From positions 434,001 through 498,000 of the forward strand of contig NZ_JANSGD010000001.1 in the NCBI RefSeq assembly GCF_024742075.1: a DNA stretch of 64,000 nt. Reading direction: 5' to 3'. Both the position numbers and the translations under genes were made by a program. Positions 1 to 8,382 of this stretch are shown piece after piece. The stretch comes from Facklamia sp. 7083-14-GEN3 (GTDB lineage: Bacteria; Bacillota; Bacilli; Lactobacillales; Aerococcaceae). A model generated the notes under the pieces. That model saw only the letters and a list, made by a program, of their open reading frames with translations, ran no database searches and was not told where the DNA came from. The first letter of the stretch is position 1, and every line of letters begins with the position of its first letter.

Positions 1-596
1 TTCAAAGTCTTGATCAAATAGAAACACCAATTGATTCTGAAAACTATCCAAGTCTCGATAGTTTTTTTGAGACTGATGAAGAATCTGATAAGGCATTCAA
101 ATCGGAAATTGATGAGATTCAAGCAGATAAGAATAATGTAGATTCACAAACAATTGACCGTTTAAAAAGAAAATATCGTAATGATATTCGATATTTCTCC
201 AAGGATTTAAAAAATCAAGTAAATCAATTGATTGAAAAAGGTCCTAAAGCAGTTAAAGATAAAGCTATTCAATTATCTGCCTATCATCCAAATCGTGAAA
301 AACTTCTAGAAATCGCAAATTATTTCGAAGATTTAGTAATCGAAAATCAAGAAGAAAAAATTCAGCTAGACCTTAACAAACCTTCCTCTACTGTAACGGA
401 TGATTTCCATGATTTTTCAGATATGGATTATGAAATGGAGCAATTCATTATTGAAGGTGAAGAGTTGGCAGAATTTAGTCAGCCGATGCAGGTTCAACGA
501 TTAACTTCCAGAGAAGATTCTACGAATCATTCCAACCAACTAAAAGAAGCCATTATATGGTCTGAAATTTTGGGCCCTCCGAGGTCTAAAAAATAA
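1..596 (+). CDS. 3' end of an unrecognised acidic protein (5' truncated)
   Basis: The reading frame is open from position 3, the first complete codon, to a TAA at 594-596. The gene therefore begins before the window, and the TTG at 228 is not a credible start. About 197 residues are visible. They are hydrophilic and rich in Glu, Asp, Lys and Asn. A basic helical stretch (around codons 55-90) is followed by an acidic segment and a short C-terminal tail ending in ILGPPRSKK. I see no signal peptide, membrane segment or catalytic motif. Codon use resembles the neighbours. It converges on the next gene and shares its terminator. I do not recognise the family and assign no function. Confidence 0.7.
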   Translation, partial: QSLDQIETPIDSENYPSLDSFFETDEESDKAFKSEIDEIQADKNNVDSQTIDRLKRKYRNDIRYFSKDLKNQVNQLIEKGPKAVKDKAIQLSAYHPNREKLLEIANYFEDLVIENQEEKIQLDLNKPSSTVTDDFHDFSDMDYEMEQFIIEGEELAEFSQPMQVQRLTSREDSTNHSNQLKEAIIWSEILGPPRSKK

Positions 597-600
597 AAAA

Positions 601-639
601 ACTCCTATTCTGTTATTTATCAGAATAGGAGTTTTTTTT
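601..639. terminator. Bidirectional terminator between convergent genes
   Basis: A perfect 12-bp stem (601-612 with 621-632) has an 8-base loop and a T-run on the plus strand. A-runs before the stem give a U-run on the minus transcript. The minus-strand gene's stop codon (613-615) lies in the loop, so the left arm is downstream of that gene while the right arm encodes its last codons. Confidence 0.9.
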
Positions 640-1830
640 ATCGCTGCTAAAGGTACCATAAAATAATTTTACCATTTGTTTAAAATTCTTTCGCGCTTCC
701 AGAACGGATTGATTGAGTTTCATTAAATGATACTGTCTTAGTTCATTTCTAAAAAATTGAATATACTGTTTGAAAAAATCACGTAGATCCTTTTGCAAGG
801 ATGGGTCAAATTGTTTAAACCGGTTATGAACTTTATTAAGATAATAGGTTGGTTGGTTGATTAATTGATTAATCGATTCAGCTTCACAAGCATCGATTAG
901 ATCAATAATAGCAGACACAATCCGTTTACGATTGGCAGGAGAATTTCGCAAAATCCAGTTCTTATTAATTTTATTAATACTTTGGCTAGTAATTGTTAAT
1001 TGCTTCGCCCGTTCAAATTGTTTACCATCAATTTGCCAATTCGCTAGATTATGCTGCATGAACCCACGCTTCTTACTTTTTATAATAATGGCTTTACGAT
1101 CATGAAAAAGTAAATTCCCAATAATACTATCTTCAGGAATAATACGGATATGCTTTTGGTTCACCCGTTTCATTTTATCTTGACGCAAGTTAACGGTATG
1201 AAATCCTGGAGCATCTAAACTGTAAATTATTTTAATCTGATCAATGGCCTCGGAAGACATTTGACTCGCTGCGTATAGAGCTAAGTGGCCCCCTTTAGAA
1301 TGTCCCCCTAATATTAAATGACAGGTTGGATGAGCTTGAATGACTTTTTCAAGGTATTGACTAGCGATAATTTGTGCCGGAATGGATGATTGGTAAGTGA
1401 GGATGATGTCCTCTTTCCATCCCACGATCATGTCGTCTGTGCCACGAAAAGAAACGAATAAATAATTATTTCCCAGATCTACTAATAGAAAGGCTGATTG
1501 AGTTTCTAATTTAATATCTATTGAGTTTAAAAAGCCACTAATTCTTAAGTTTTTAAAACGAAGATAATCACCAATTTTTTTAATTAGTTGACTTCTGAAT
1601 GGATTGGCCATTGTTTGGTCATTTTCTTGATAATATCGATCAAAAGGTTGGTAAAGTTTAGCTAGGTGCTTAAAAGATAATCCATCTTTAAAATCCATTG
1701 AATCATTGAAAAAACGATCGATGGGGAGGTAGGTTAGCTCTAAGATAATAGCCGCGTCTAATTCATTAAAGGGTTCTTCTTGAAAGCTTAATTGACCATA
1801 TTTATCTAAATAAGTAAATAATGATGACAT
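613..1830 (-). CDS. DUF2974 / Mbeg1-like alpha/beta-hydrolase
   Basis: This 405-residue protein matches the Mbeg1-like (DUF2974) family of lipase-type serine hydrolases in Firmicutes. The nucleophile elbow GHSKGG is at residues 176-181, giving Ser178. FRGTDD at 128-133 resembles the oxyanion-hole strand of class 3 lipases. SLDAPGF (about 204-210) carries a likely catalytic Asp, and QHNLANW near residue 259 a likely His. The C-terminal third is helical and basic. There is no signal peptide. The start is supported by AGGAGG at 1838-1843, seven bases upstream of ATG. No convincing promoter stands out upstream. The substrate is unknown. The fold and hydrolase call are family inference from motifs. 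Confidence 0.75.
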   Translation of the reverse strand: MSSLFTYLDKYGQLSFQEEPFNELDAAIILELTYLPIDRFFNDSMDFKDGLSFKHLAKLYQPFDRYYQENDQTMANPFRSQLIKKIGDYLRFKNLRISGFLNSIDIKLETQSAFLLVDLGNNYLFVSFRGTDDMIVGWKEDIILTYQSSIPAQIIASQYLEKVIQAHPTCHLILGGHSKGGHLALYAASQMSSEAIDQIKIIYSLDAPGFHTVNLRQDKMKRVNQKHIRIIPEDSIIGNLLFHDRKAIIIKSKKRGFMQHNLANWQIDGKQFERAKQLTITSQSINKINKNWILRNSPANRKRIVSAIIDLIDACEAESINQLINQPTYYLNKVHNRFKQFDPSLQKDLRDFFKQYIQFFRNELRQYHLMKLNQSVLEARKNFKQMVKLFYGTFSSDKKNSYSDK

Positions 1831-1936
1831 GCTGACACCTCCTAGGTTTTAGTTTAGCTGAATAGTGAGCTATAGAGCAAATGAATGAACGATAAAAGTA
1901 AAATTAGATTAAAATATTTTAAAAGTAAAATTTCAT

Positions 1937-1965
1937 TTGCAATTTTCTATCAAATAGCTTATATT
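1937..1965 (+). promoter_or_regulatory. rpsB promoter
   Basis: TTGCAA at 1937-1942, a 17-base spacer and TATATT at 1960-1965 form a SigA-type promoter. Transcription should begin near 1972, leaving a leader of about 110 bases before rpsB. Confidence 0.7.
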
Positions 1966-1970
1966 ATTAA

Positions 1971-2036
1971 GAGTGCTTAGGCACAATTCACACGTTAGTG
2001 GATAGTTACTAGGGTGCTCTCACGAGTCTAATAACT
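1971..2036 (+). promoter_or_regulatory. Structured 5' leader of rpsB
   Basis: Three compact elements follow the likely transcription start: GTGC-TTAG-GCAC at 1973-1984; CAC/GTG pairing around 1989-2000; and a longer hairpin pairing 2004-2012 with 2028-2036 (AGTTA/TAACT plus TAG/CTA with one mismatch), capped by GTG-CTCT-CAC at 2014-2023. No U-run follows, so this is not a terminator. Autoregulation by S2 at the translational level is plausible but not shown. Confidence 0.45.
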
Positions 2037-2083
2037 AAATGAAACTAGCGGAGGAAAATACAAAACCAAAAGGAGATTATATT

Positions 2084-2890
2084 ATGGCAGTTATTTCAAT
2101 GAAACAATTGTTAGAAGCTGGTGTACACTTTGGACACCAAACACGTCGCTGGAACCCTAAAATGAAACGTTACATCTTTACAGAACGTAACGGTATCTAT
2201 ATCATCGACTTACAAAAAACTGTTAAGTTAGTAGATGAAGCTTATAATTTCATGCGCGATGCAGTTGCTGATGGTGGCGTTGCTTTGTTTGTAGGAACTA
2301 AGAAGCAAGCACAACAAGCAATTGAAGAACAAGCTGAAAGAGCTGGACAATACTACATTAACCATCGTTGGTTAGGTGGATTATTGACAAACTGGGATAC
2401 TATTCAAGGACGTATTCGTCGTCTAAAAGCTTTAGAGCAAATGGAAGTTGATGGAACATTCGATGTTCTTCCTAAAAAAGAAGTCGGTGAATTACGTAAA
2501 GAGTGGGATCGTTTAGAGAAATTCTTAGGCGGTATCAAAGATATGCCTAGAATTCCTGACGTAATCTTTATTGTAGACCCTCGTAAAGAGCGTATTGCGG
2601 TTCAAGAAGCTCGTAAATTGAATATTCCAATCGTTGCGATGGTAGATACCAACTGTGATCCAGATGAGATTGACTATGTGATTCCAGCAAACGATGATGC
2701 AATTCGTGCCATTAAATTAATTACAACATCTATGGCTGAAGCAACAATCGAAGCAAATCAAGGTCAAATTGATGTTGATACTGATGAGCAAGGTGACAGC
2801 GAATTCTTTGATAACTTATTTGATAACAAAGAAGAAAATACAGAATCAAAAGAAGAAGCTGAAAGCACTCAAGCGACTGAAGCTGAATAA
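2084..2890 (+). CDS. rpsB: 30S ribosomal protein S2
   Basis: S2 binds 16S rRNA in the head-body region of the 30S subunit and is needed late in assembly and for S1 recruitment. The 268-residue protein opens with the canonical [20 protein letters not shown] and contains GTKKQAQ and [11 protein letters not shown], both typical of S2. A low-complexity acidic tail (about residues 228-268, ending in ATEAE) extends past the conserved core. An in-frame ATG at 2039 has no Shine-Dalgarno and gives a non-homologous N-terminus, whereas AGGAG at 2071-2075 serves the ATG at 2084. The next gene, tsf, has its own promoter and a terminator separates the two. Confidence 0.97.
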   Translation: MAVISMKQLLEAGVHFGHQTRRWNPKMKRYIFTERNGIYIIDLQKTVKLVDEAYNFMRDAVADGGVALFVGTKKQAQQAIEEQAERAGQYYINHRWLGGLLTNWDTIQGRIRRLKALEQMEVDGTFDVLPKKEVGELRKEWDRLEKFLGGIKDMPRIPDVIFIVDPRKERIAVQEARKLNIPIVAMVDTNCDPDEIDYVIPANDDAIRAIKLITTSMAEATIEANQGQIDVDTDEQGDSEFFDNLFDNKEENTESKEEAESTQATEAE

Positions 2891-2900
2891 ATAAATTAAG

Positions 2901-2946
2901 AAAAGCTGTCAAAAGTTGCCAAGCACCTTTTAGACAGCTTTTTTAT
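2901..2946 (+). terminator. rpsB terminator
   Basis: AAAGCTGTC (2902-2910) pairs with GACAGCTTT (2933-2941). An inner AAAAG/CTTTT pair lengthens the stem, and a T-run follows. It ends rpsB before the tsf promoter. Confidence 0.85.
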
Positions 2947-2985
2947 GAAAATACTCATATTAGACTTTAGCAAGTTAAATAATTT

Positions 2986-2994
2986 TGATATAAT
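2986..2994 (+). promoter_or_regulatory. tsf promoter (extended -10)
   Basis: TGA-TATAAT at 2986-2994 is a perfect -10 with the upstream TG. The -35 region is poor. It lies about 50 bases upstream of tsf. Confidence 0.65.
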
Positions 2995-3043
2995 AGTTAA
3001 GGTAGCATATTATTTAATGATATTTCCAAGGAGGATTTTATAG

Positions 3044-3925
3044 ATGGCAAATGTAACTGCAAAACAAGTAAAAGAATTACGTGATATGACTGGTGTTGGA
3101 ATGATGGATGCTAAGAAAGCCTTAGTTGAAGTTGATGGAGATATGGATAAAGCAGTCGATTTATTACGTGAAAAAGGACTTGCAAAGGCTGCTAAGAAAG
3201 CAGACCGTATCGCTGCAGAAGGTTTAACTGCAAGTTATATTGATGGAAATACTGCTGCATTAGTTGAAGTAAACTCTGAAACAGATTTTGTTTCAAAAAA
3301 TGACAAGTTCGTTAAATTAGTTAACGATATTGTAAAAGCTGTTGCTGAAGGCAAACCAGCCGATATGGAAGCAGCTAATGCCTTGGAAGTTAACGGAAAA
3401 ACAATTGCTGAATTAATTACAGAATCAACCATTGTAATAGGAGAAAAACTTTCTTTCCGTCGTTTTGCTCTTTTAAATAAAGGTGATAACGATGTCTTCG
3501 GTGAATATTCTCACCAAGGAGGACGTATTGGTGTCTTAACTGTTGTTTCAGATTCTAAAGATGAAGAAGTTGCAAAAGATGTTGCCATGCACGTTGCGGC
3601 AATCAATCCTAAATATCTAAATCGTGAAGATGTTGATGCTGAAGTGATTGAACGCGAAAAAACTGTTCAACGTGAGTTAACATTAAACGAAGGAAAGCCT
3701 GAAAAGATTGTCGACAAGATTGTTGAAGGCCGCATGAACAAGTTCTATAGCGAAATCGTATTAAATGAACAAGCTTTTGTTAAAGATGGCGATCAAAAAG
3801 TTGCTGATTATGTTGGCGGTAAAGGCGGTAAAGTTACAGATTATGTACGTTTTGAAGTTGGAGAAGGAATTGAAAAACGTAAAGATAATTTTGCTGAAGA
3901 AGTAGCAGCTCAAATGGGCAAGTAA
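3044..3925 (+). CDS. tsf: Translation elongation factor Ts
   Basis: EF-Ts is the guanine-nucleotide exchange factor that regenerates EF-Tu-GTP in the cytoplasm. The 293-residue length fits the family. The N-terminal UBA-like domain (residues 1-55) carries the signature [16 protein letters not shown]. The core domain begins near residue 56 and includes the conserved [10 protein letters not shown]. The start has a strong AAGGAGG at 3028-3034. It follows rpsB as usual, but here the two genes have separate promoters with a terminator between them, so their expression can be uncoupled. A strong terminator follows immediately. Confidence 0.98.
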   Translation: MANVTAKQVKELRDMTGVGMMDAKKALVEVDGDMDKAVDLLREKGLAKAAKKADRIAAEGLTASYIDGNTAALVEVNSETDFVSKNDKFVKLVNDIVKAVAEGKPADMEAANALEVNGKTIAELITESTIVIGEKLSFRRFALLNKGDNDVFGEYSHQGGRIGVLTVVSDSKDEEVAKDVAMHVAAINPKYLNREDVDAEVIEREKTVQRELTLNEGKPEKIVDKIVEGRMNKFYSEIVLNEQAFVKDGDQKVADYVGGKGGKVTDYVRFEVGEGIEKRKDNFAEEVAAQMGK

Positions 3926-3942
3926 TTAAAAGTATTAATAAG

Positions 3943-3969
3943 GACCCCAGTTTTTGCTGGGGTCTTTTT
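3943..3969 (+). terminator. tsf terminator / pyrH attenuator
   Basis: GACCCCAG (3943-3950) pairs with CTGGGGTC (3957-3964), and five T residues follow. No promoter is visible between it and pyrH, whose ribosome-binding site starts about 10 bases later. pyrH expression therefore probably depends on read-through. Confidence 0.85.
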
Positions 3970-3991
3970 AAAGGAAAAGAAGGGTGAAAAG

Positions 3992-4720
3992 ATGGTTAAA
4001 ACAAAATATCAAAGAGCGATTCTAAAACTGAGTGGAGAAGCTTTAGCAGGTGAAAATGGATTTGGAATTGATCCTGCCACAGTACGTTCAATCACGCAAC
4101 AACTTAAAGAAGTTCACCAATTAGGCATTGAAATAGCCATCGTTGTAGGTGGGGGAAATATCTGGCGTGGTTCAATTGGCGCTGAAATGGGAATGGACCG
4201 GGCACAGGCAGATTATATGGGAATGCTAGCAACTGTAATGAATGCTTTATCATTGCAAGATGCTCTAGAAAATCTTGATGTTCCTTCAAGAGTTCAAACA
4301 TCAATTGAGATGCGTGCTGTAGCTGAGCCTTATATTCGTAGACGTGCGATTCGTCACCTTCAAAAGGGTCGAGTAGTCATTTTTGCTGGTGGTACCGGCA
4401 ATCCTTATTTTACAACGGACACCACTGCGGCTTTAAGAGCAGCTGAGATTGAAGCGGATGTTATTTTAATGGCTAAGAATAATGTCGACGGGGTTTACAG
4501 TGCGGATCCAAAAACCGACCATACCGCTACTAAGTTTGAAAATTTAACGCATTTAGATGTGATTTCTAAGGGCTTGAAAGTAATGGATTCTACTGCTTCT
4601 TCCTTGTCTATGGATAACAATATTCCATTAGTTGTTTTTAACTTAAACGAACCTGGTAATATTAAGCGTGTTGTTCTCGGTGAAAACATCGGAACAACTG
4701 TTGGGAATAAGCAAGATTAG
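3992..4720 (+). CDS. pyrH: UMP kinase
   Basis: UMP kinase phosphorylates UMP to UDP with ATP, feeding RNA, DNA and cell-wall nucleotide-sugar pools. The 242-residue amino-acid-kinase-fold protein opens with the phosphate-binding LKLSGEAL segment and has [29 protein letters not shown] and the C-terminal [13 protein letters not shown], all characteristic of bacterial hexameric PyrH. The start uses AGAAGGGTG about six bases upstream. It lies directly below the tsf terminator and has no visible promoter of its own. The pyrH-frr order is conserved in bacteria, although frr has its own promoter here. Confidence 0.97.
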   Translation: MVKTKYQRAILKLSGEALAGENGFGIDPATVRSITQQLKEVHQLGIEIAIVVGGGNIWRGSIGAEMGMDRAQADYMGMLATVMNALSLQDALENLDVPSRVQTSIEMRAVAEPYIRRRAIRHLQKGRVVIFAGGTGNPYFTTDTTAALRAAEIEADVILMAKNNVDGVYSADPKTDHTATKFENLTHLDVISKGLKVMDSTASSLSMDNNIPLVVFNLNEPGNIKRVVLGENIGTTVGNKQD

Positions 4721-4748
4721 ATTTAGCTTTTTATATTTTTTTAAAATA

Positions 4749-4757
4749 TGCTATAAT
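4749..4757 (+). promoter_or_regulatory. frr promoter (extended -10)
   Basis: TGC-TATAAT at 4749-4757 lies in a very AT-rich stretch just after pyrH. The -35 match is poor, so recognition probably depends on the extended -10. Confidence 0.6.
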
Positions 4758-4789
4758 TAAGCAACTATATAATTTATAGGAGGAAGAAA

Positions 4790-5350
4790 ATGGCTGCTGA
4801 TACTATGTTAAAAAACACTGAAAGCCGTATGCAAAAATCAATTGATGCTTTTCAACGTGAATTAGGAACCATTCGCGCAGGTGTTGCCAATGCCAGTATT
4901 TTAGATCGTGTAATGGTTGAATATTATGGGACACCGACTGCCTTAAATCAATTAGCTTCAATTAATACACCTGAAGCAAGAATGTTAGTCATTTCACCCT
5001 ATGATAAAGGTTCGCTCCAAGATATTGAGCGTGCAATCATGATGAGTGATGTAGGTATTATTCCTACAAATGACGGTGAAGTTATTCGTCTTGTAATTCC
5101 TGCTTTAACAAAAGAAAGACGCGAAGAATTAGTTAAAGTCATCGGTAAAGAGCAAGAAAATGCAAAAGTTTCAGTAAGAAATATTCGTCGTGATGCAATG
5201 GATGAAGCAAAGAAACTTGAAAAAGATAGTGAAATTACTGAAGACGAATTGAAACGTTATGAAAAAGATATTCAGCAATTAACTGACAATGCGACCAAAG
5301 AAATTGATCGTTTAACTTCAGTTAAAGAAGATGAAATCAGAAATAACTAA
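4790..5350 (+). CDS. frr: Ribosome recycling factor
   Basis: RRF works with EF-G to split post-termination 70S ribosomes. The 186-residue length and two-domain pattern are canonical. Domain I coiled-coil halves flank a central beta domain containing [21 protein letters not shown]. Near the C-terminus, [20 protein letters not shown] is a hallmark. AGGAGG at 4778-4783 sets the ATG start. It has its own extended -10 promoter and a strong terminator, making it effectively a monocistronic unit between pyrH and uppS. Confidence 0.98.
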   Translation: MAADTMLKNTESRMQKSIDAFQRELGTIRAGVANASILDRVMVEYYGTPTALNQLASINTPEARMLVISPYDKGSLQDIERAIMMSDVGIIPTNDGEVIRLVIPALTKERREELVKVIGKEQENAKVSVRNIRRDAMDEAKKLEKDSEITEDELKRYEKDIQQLTDNATKEIDRLTSVKEDEIRNN

Positions 5351-5362
5351 AAATTGACCATA

Positions 5363-5394
5363 AATCAAGTCAAGAGGTCTTGACTTGATTTTTT
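5363..5394 (+). terminator. frr terminator
   Basis: AATCAAGTCAAG (5363-5374) pairs perfectly with CTTGACTTGATT (5379-5390) around an AGGT loop and continues into a T-run. Confidence 0.9.
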
Positions 5395-5463
5395 ATTATG
5401 AGTAAATTTCAATTTTTGAATAATTAACTAGGGCGAGTTTTCTTTTAATATATAATTTCTTTC

Positions 5464-5472
5464 TGCTATAAT
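5464..5472 (+). promoter_or_regulatory. uppS promoter (extended -10)
   Basis: TGC-TATAAT at 5464-5472 is preceded 17 bases earlier by TTTAAT (5444-5449), a weak -35. It lies 34 bases upstream of the uppS start. Confidence 0.6.
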
Positions 5473-5506
5473 TAAAAGGTATTTATGCTAGTGAAAGGAA
5501 ACAACC

Positions 5507-6232
5507 ATGAATTTAGATAATATGAAAATTCCTAACCATGTTGCAATTATTATGGATGGCAACGGCCGCTGGGCCAAAAAGCGTCTTTTACCTCGAGTGA
5601 TGGGCCATAAAAAGGGTGTCGAGACCATCAAAAAAATTACCATTCGTGCGCATCAACTTAATATTAAAGTATTAACAGTTTATGCCTTTTCAACCGAGAA
5701 TTGGGCACGTCCTAAGGATGAAGTTAATTATTTAATGGCTTTGCCAAAAGATTTTTTCGATTCTTTCATGCCTGAATTAATGAAAAATAATGTTAAAGTC
5801 ACCTATATTGGAAATGCTGATCGTTTGCCTGAAGATACTAAGAAAATTCTAAATCGAGCGGTAGAAAAAACGCAAGATAACACTGGTTTAATTTTAAACA
5901 TTGCTTTAAATTATGGCGGGCGTCAAGAAATTGTTCAGACCATTCAAGACATCAGTCAAGCTGTTTTTAGAAACGAAATAAAATCAGAAGAAATTACTGA
6001 AGACTTAGTTGATCAATATTTAATGACTCAACATCTTAAGCCTTACTCAAATCCAGACTTGATGATCCGGACTTCCGGGGAAATAAGACTCAGTAATTTT
6101 TTATTATGGCAATTAGCCTACAGTGAATTTTATTTTACTGATGTATTATGGCCCGATTTTTCGACCGACGATTTTGACCAAGCGATTGCAGCCTATAATA
6201 AAAGACAGAGAAGATTTGGAAAAATTTCTTAA
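5507..6232 (+). CDS. uppS: Undecaprenyl diphosphate synthase (isoprenyl transferase)
   Basis: UppS adds eight isopentenyl units to farnesyl diphosphate in cis, making the C55 lipid carrier for peptidoglycan and other envelope polymers. The 241-residue protein has the catalytic AIIMDGNGRWAK motif with Asp17, then YAFSTENW, and the C-terminal RTSGEIRLSNFLLWQLAYSE motif. The start has AAAGGAAAC just upstream. It heads the uppS-cdsA-rseP cluster of envelope functions. In many Firmicutes dxr would lie between cdsA and rseP. It is absent here, which suggests that isopentenyl diphosphate comes from the mevalonate pathway. Confidence 0.97.
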   Translation: MNLDNMKIPNHVAIIMDGNGRWAKKRLLPRVMGHKKGVETIKKITIRAHQLNIKVLTVYAFSTENWARPKDEVNYLMALPKDFFDSFMPELMKNNVKVTYIGNADRLPEDTKKILNRAVEKTQDNTGLILNIALNYGGRQEIVQTIQDISQAVFRNEIKSEEITEDLVDQYLMTQHLKPYSNPDLMIRTSGEIRLSNFLLWQLAYSEFYFTDVLWPDFSTDDFDQAIAAYNKRQRRFGKIS

Positions 6233-6257
6233 ATGTTAGAAAGGAGTAGGGATCATA

Positions 6258-7055
6258 GTGAAACAAAGAGTCATTACAGCGATTATTGGGATCTCTATTT
6301 ATCTACCATTTGTCATCCTTGGTGGGAAATGGTTTAGCTATTGTATAATGTTGTTGGGAGCAGTTGCCTTGTATGAAATGGCTGAGATGAAAAAAATTGA
6401 TTATTTAAATGAAATAGGAATAATATCAACTTTAGCCTTGGCTTCGGTTCTTTTACCAGAAAAATATTTTGGTCCGATCTTTTCTGAGGCTGACCCCTTG
6501 ATGATTTTTTATTTAGCAGGAATGTTATTATTAATTTTGACGGTTTATAATTATCAACGGTTTAATTTTGTGGATGCGTCTACCTTAATTTTTGCATCTC
6601 TCTATATAGGTTTTGGCTTTCGCTATTTAATTATGATTAGAGATCTTGGATTAACGACCATTCTTTATGTTCTCTTGGTGATTTGGTCAACGGATACAGG
6701 AGCTTATTTAATTGGTAGGAAGTTTGGTAAAAATAAGCTTGCTCCAAGAATAAGTCCCAACAAAACAGTAGAAGGAGCTTTGGGAGGTATAGCTACTGCC
6801 TTTGTGGTGGCTAGTATTTATAGTCTCTTTTTCACAGTAGAAATAAAAAATCCACAATATCTTGGTTTTTTAACTATTCTTATCTCTATAGCAGGTCAGT
6901 TTGGTGATTTAGTAGAATCTGCTTATAAAAGAGACTTTGGAGTAAAGGATTCCGGTAAATTACTTCCAGGACATGGGGGAGTATTGGATCGATTTGATTC
7001 AACAATATTTGCTAGCATCATGTTTGTTGTCTGGAATAATTTTTTAGGTATTTAA
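6258..7055 (+). CDS. cdsA: Phosphatidate cytidylyltransferase
   Basis: CdsA condenses CTP with phosphatidic acid to give CDP-diacylglycerol, the precursor of phosphatidylglycerol and cardiolipin. The 265-residue protein is an integral membrane protein with about seven hydrophobic segments from residue 8 onward. The CDS signature lies near the C-terminus: SAYKRDFGVKDSG followed by LPGHGGVLDRFDS, with the metal-binding Asp residues. It starts at GTG with AAGGAG 11 bases upstream. It lies 25 bases after uppS and 18 before rseP, consistent with co-transcription. Confidence 0.96.
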   Translation: MKQRVITAIIGISIYLPFVILGGKWFSYCIMLLGAVALYEMAEMKKIDYLNEIGIISTLALASVLLPEKYFGPIFSEADPLMIFYLAGMLLLILTVYNYQRFNFVDASTLIFASLYIGFGFRYLIMIRDLGLTTILYVLLVIWSTDTGAYLIGRKFGKNKLAPRISPNKTVEGALGGIATAFVVASIYSLFFTVEIKNPQYLGFLTILISIAGQFGDLVESAYKRDFGVKDSGKLLPGHGGVLDRFDSTIFASIMFVVWNNFLGI

Positions 7056-7073
7056 TTAGAAATGGAGTAAGCG

Positions 7074-8327
7074 ATGTTAAAAACAATTTTAGTTTTTTTA
7101 ATTATCTTTTCGATTATTGTGATTATTCATGAATTTGGTCATTTATATTGGGCTAAAAGAGCGGGTATTTTAGTAAGAGAATTTTCGCTGGGTATGGGGC
7201 CTAAAATCTTTTCTAAACAGGCTAAAGATGGAACAACCTATACCATTCGTGCTTTACCTATGGGAGGTTATGTTCGTTTAGCTGGTTTGAATGAAGAAGC
7301 TGAAGTTCAACCGGGACAATCTTTAGGTTTATCTTTTAATGAGCAAAATGACGTTATTAAAATTAACCTCAGTGAGACTAGTGATATCAATGAACTACCT
7401 GTTCGATTAGATAAGGCCGATTTAGTTAATGAGATGACCTTGGACGTTTATGAGCAAGGGGAAGAAGTTCTTAAAACCTATCATGTCCATCCTCAAGCAG
7501 AAATCATTGAAAAAGATGGTACTATTATTCGTGTAGCGCCCTTAGCGACTCGTTATGAATCAGTTCCCGTTTGGAATAAGATTCTCACTAACTTTGGTGG
7601 CCCACTTAATAACTTCATTTTGTCGATTGTGGCTTTTGCGATTGTCGGTTTACTGCTTCCAGGTATTCCTACTAATACTAACCAGATAGGTCAAGTGGTT
7701 GAAGGGAGTCCTGCTGCTGGAGCTGGTTTGCAAGCTGGAGATCGAATTACTAAAGTCAATACACAAGCGACTAAAGATTGGCAAGGTTTAGTAGATTTAA
7801 TTGCCAAATACCCTAATGAGACCGTTCAATTAGAAATTCAAAGACAAGACCAAGTCATTGAAAAAGAACTCCAATTGGAAGAGAATGAATTGGGATATGG
7901 ATCGTTAGGAATTACAATCGGTCAATCGACATCAATTAAAGATCGTTTGGCGTTTGGTTTTACAGCCACCTATCGTACCTTTATTATGGTGCTCTCGGCT
8001 TTAGCCACATTATTTTCACGCGGGTTTGATTTAAATATGTTAGGAGGACCTGTGGCAATGGCACAAGCGACTAGTACGGTAGCTAATGAGGGCTTAATCG
8101 ATATTATTGCATTCCTTGCTTCCTTATCTACCAATCTTGGTATAGTTAACTTATTACCAATACCGGCCCTAGATGGCGGAAAAATCGTCTTGAATTTGGT
8201 TGAATTGGTTAGAGGTAAACCACTCAGTCAAGAAAAAGAAGGGATAGTTACCATGGTAGGTGTCGTTTTGGTATTAATTTTGATGATTGCAGTTACTTGG
8301 AATGATATTATGCGAGCATTTTTCTAG
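7074..8327 (+). CDS. rseP: Site-2 family intramembrane metalloprotease RseP/Eep
   Basis: This zinc protease cleaves transmembrane segments. In enterococci the homologue Eep processes lipoprotein signal peptides into pheromones, and in Bacillus RasP cleaves anti-sigma factors. The 417-residue protein has the HEFGH zinc motif at residues 19-23 in the first membrane helix, a PDZ domain about residues 205-275 (EGSPAAGAGLQAGDRI), and the third ligand in LDGG (Asp367) near the C-terminus. The last hydrophobic segment is at about 390-410. It is the third gene of the uppS-cdsA-rseP run. A hairpin follows before polC. Confidence 0.95.
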   Translation: MLKTILVFLIIFSIIVIIHEFGHLYWAKRAGILVREFSLGMGPKIFSKQAKDGTTYTIRALPMGGYVRLAGLNEEAEVQPGQSLGLSFNEQNDVIKINLSETSDINELPVRLDKADLVNEMTLDVYEQGEEVLKTYHVHPQAEIIEKDGTIIRVAPLATRYESVPVWNKILTNFGGPLNNFILSIVAFAIVGLLLPGIPTNTNQIGQVVEGSPAAGAGLQAGDRITKVNTQATKDWQGLVDLIAKYPNETVQLEIQRQDQVIEKELQLEENELGYGSLGITIGQSTSIKDRLAFGFTATYRTFIMVLSALATLFSRGFDLNMLGGPVAMAQATSTVANEGLIDIIAFLASLSTNLGIVNLLPIPALDGGKIVLNLVELVRGKPLSQEKEGIVTMVGVVLVLILMIAVTWNDIMRAFF

Positions 8328-8331
8328 AAAT

Positions 8332-8361
8332 AAAATCCCTGTCTTTTACGGGGATTTTTTT
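8332..8361 (+). terminator. Hairpin with T-run between rseP and polC
   Basis: AAAATCCC pairs with GGGGATTTT around a short loop and continues into a T-run. It lies about 20 bases before the polC start with no visible promoter after it, so it probably reduces rather than stops read-through into polC. Confidence 0.75.
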
Positions 8362-8382
8362 AAGTAAAAGGAAAGGATTCAT

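Noticed and set aside
2039-2083. Longer S2 with 15 extra N-terminal residues
   Set aside because: No ribosome-binding site precedes the ATG at 2039, and S2 proteins begin at [10 protein letters not shown]. The extension is leader sequence.
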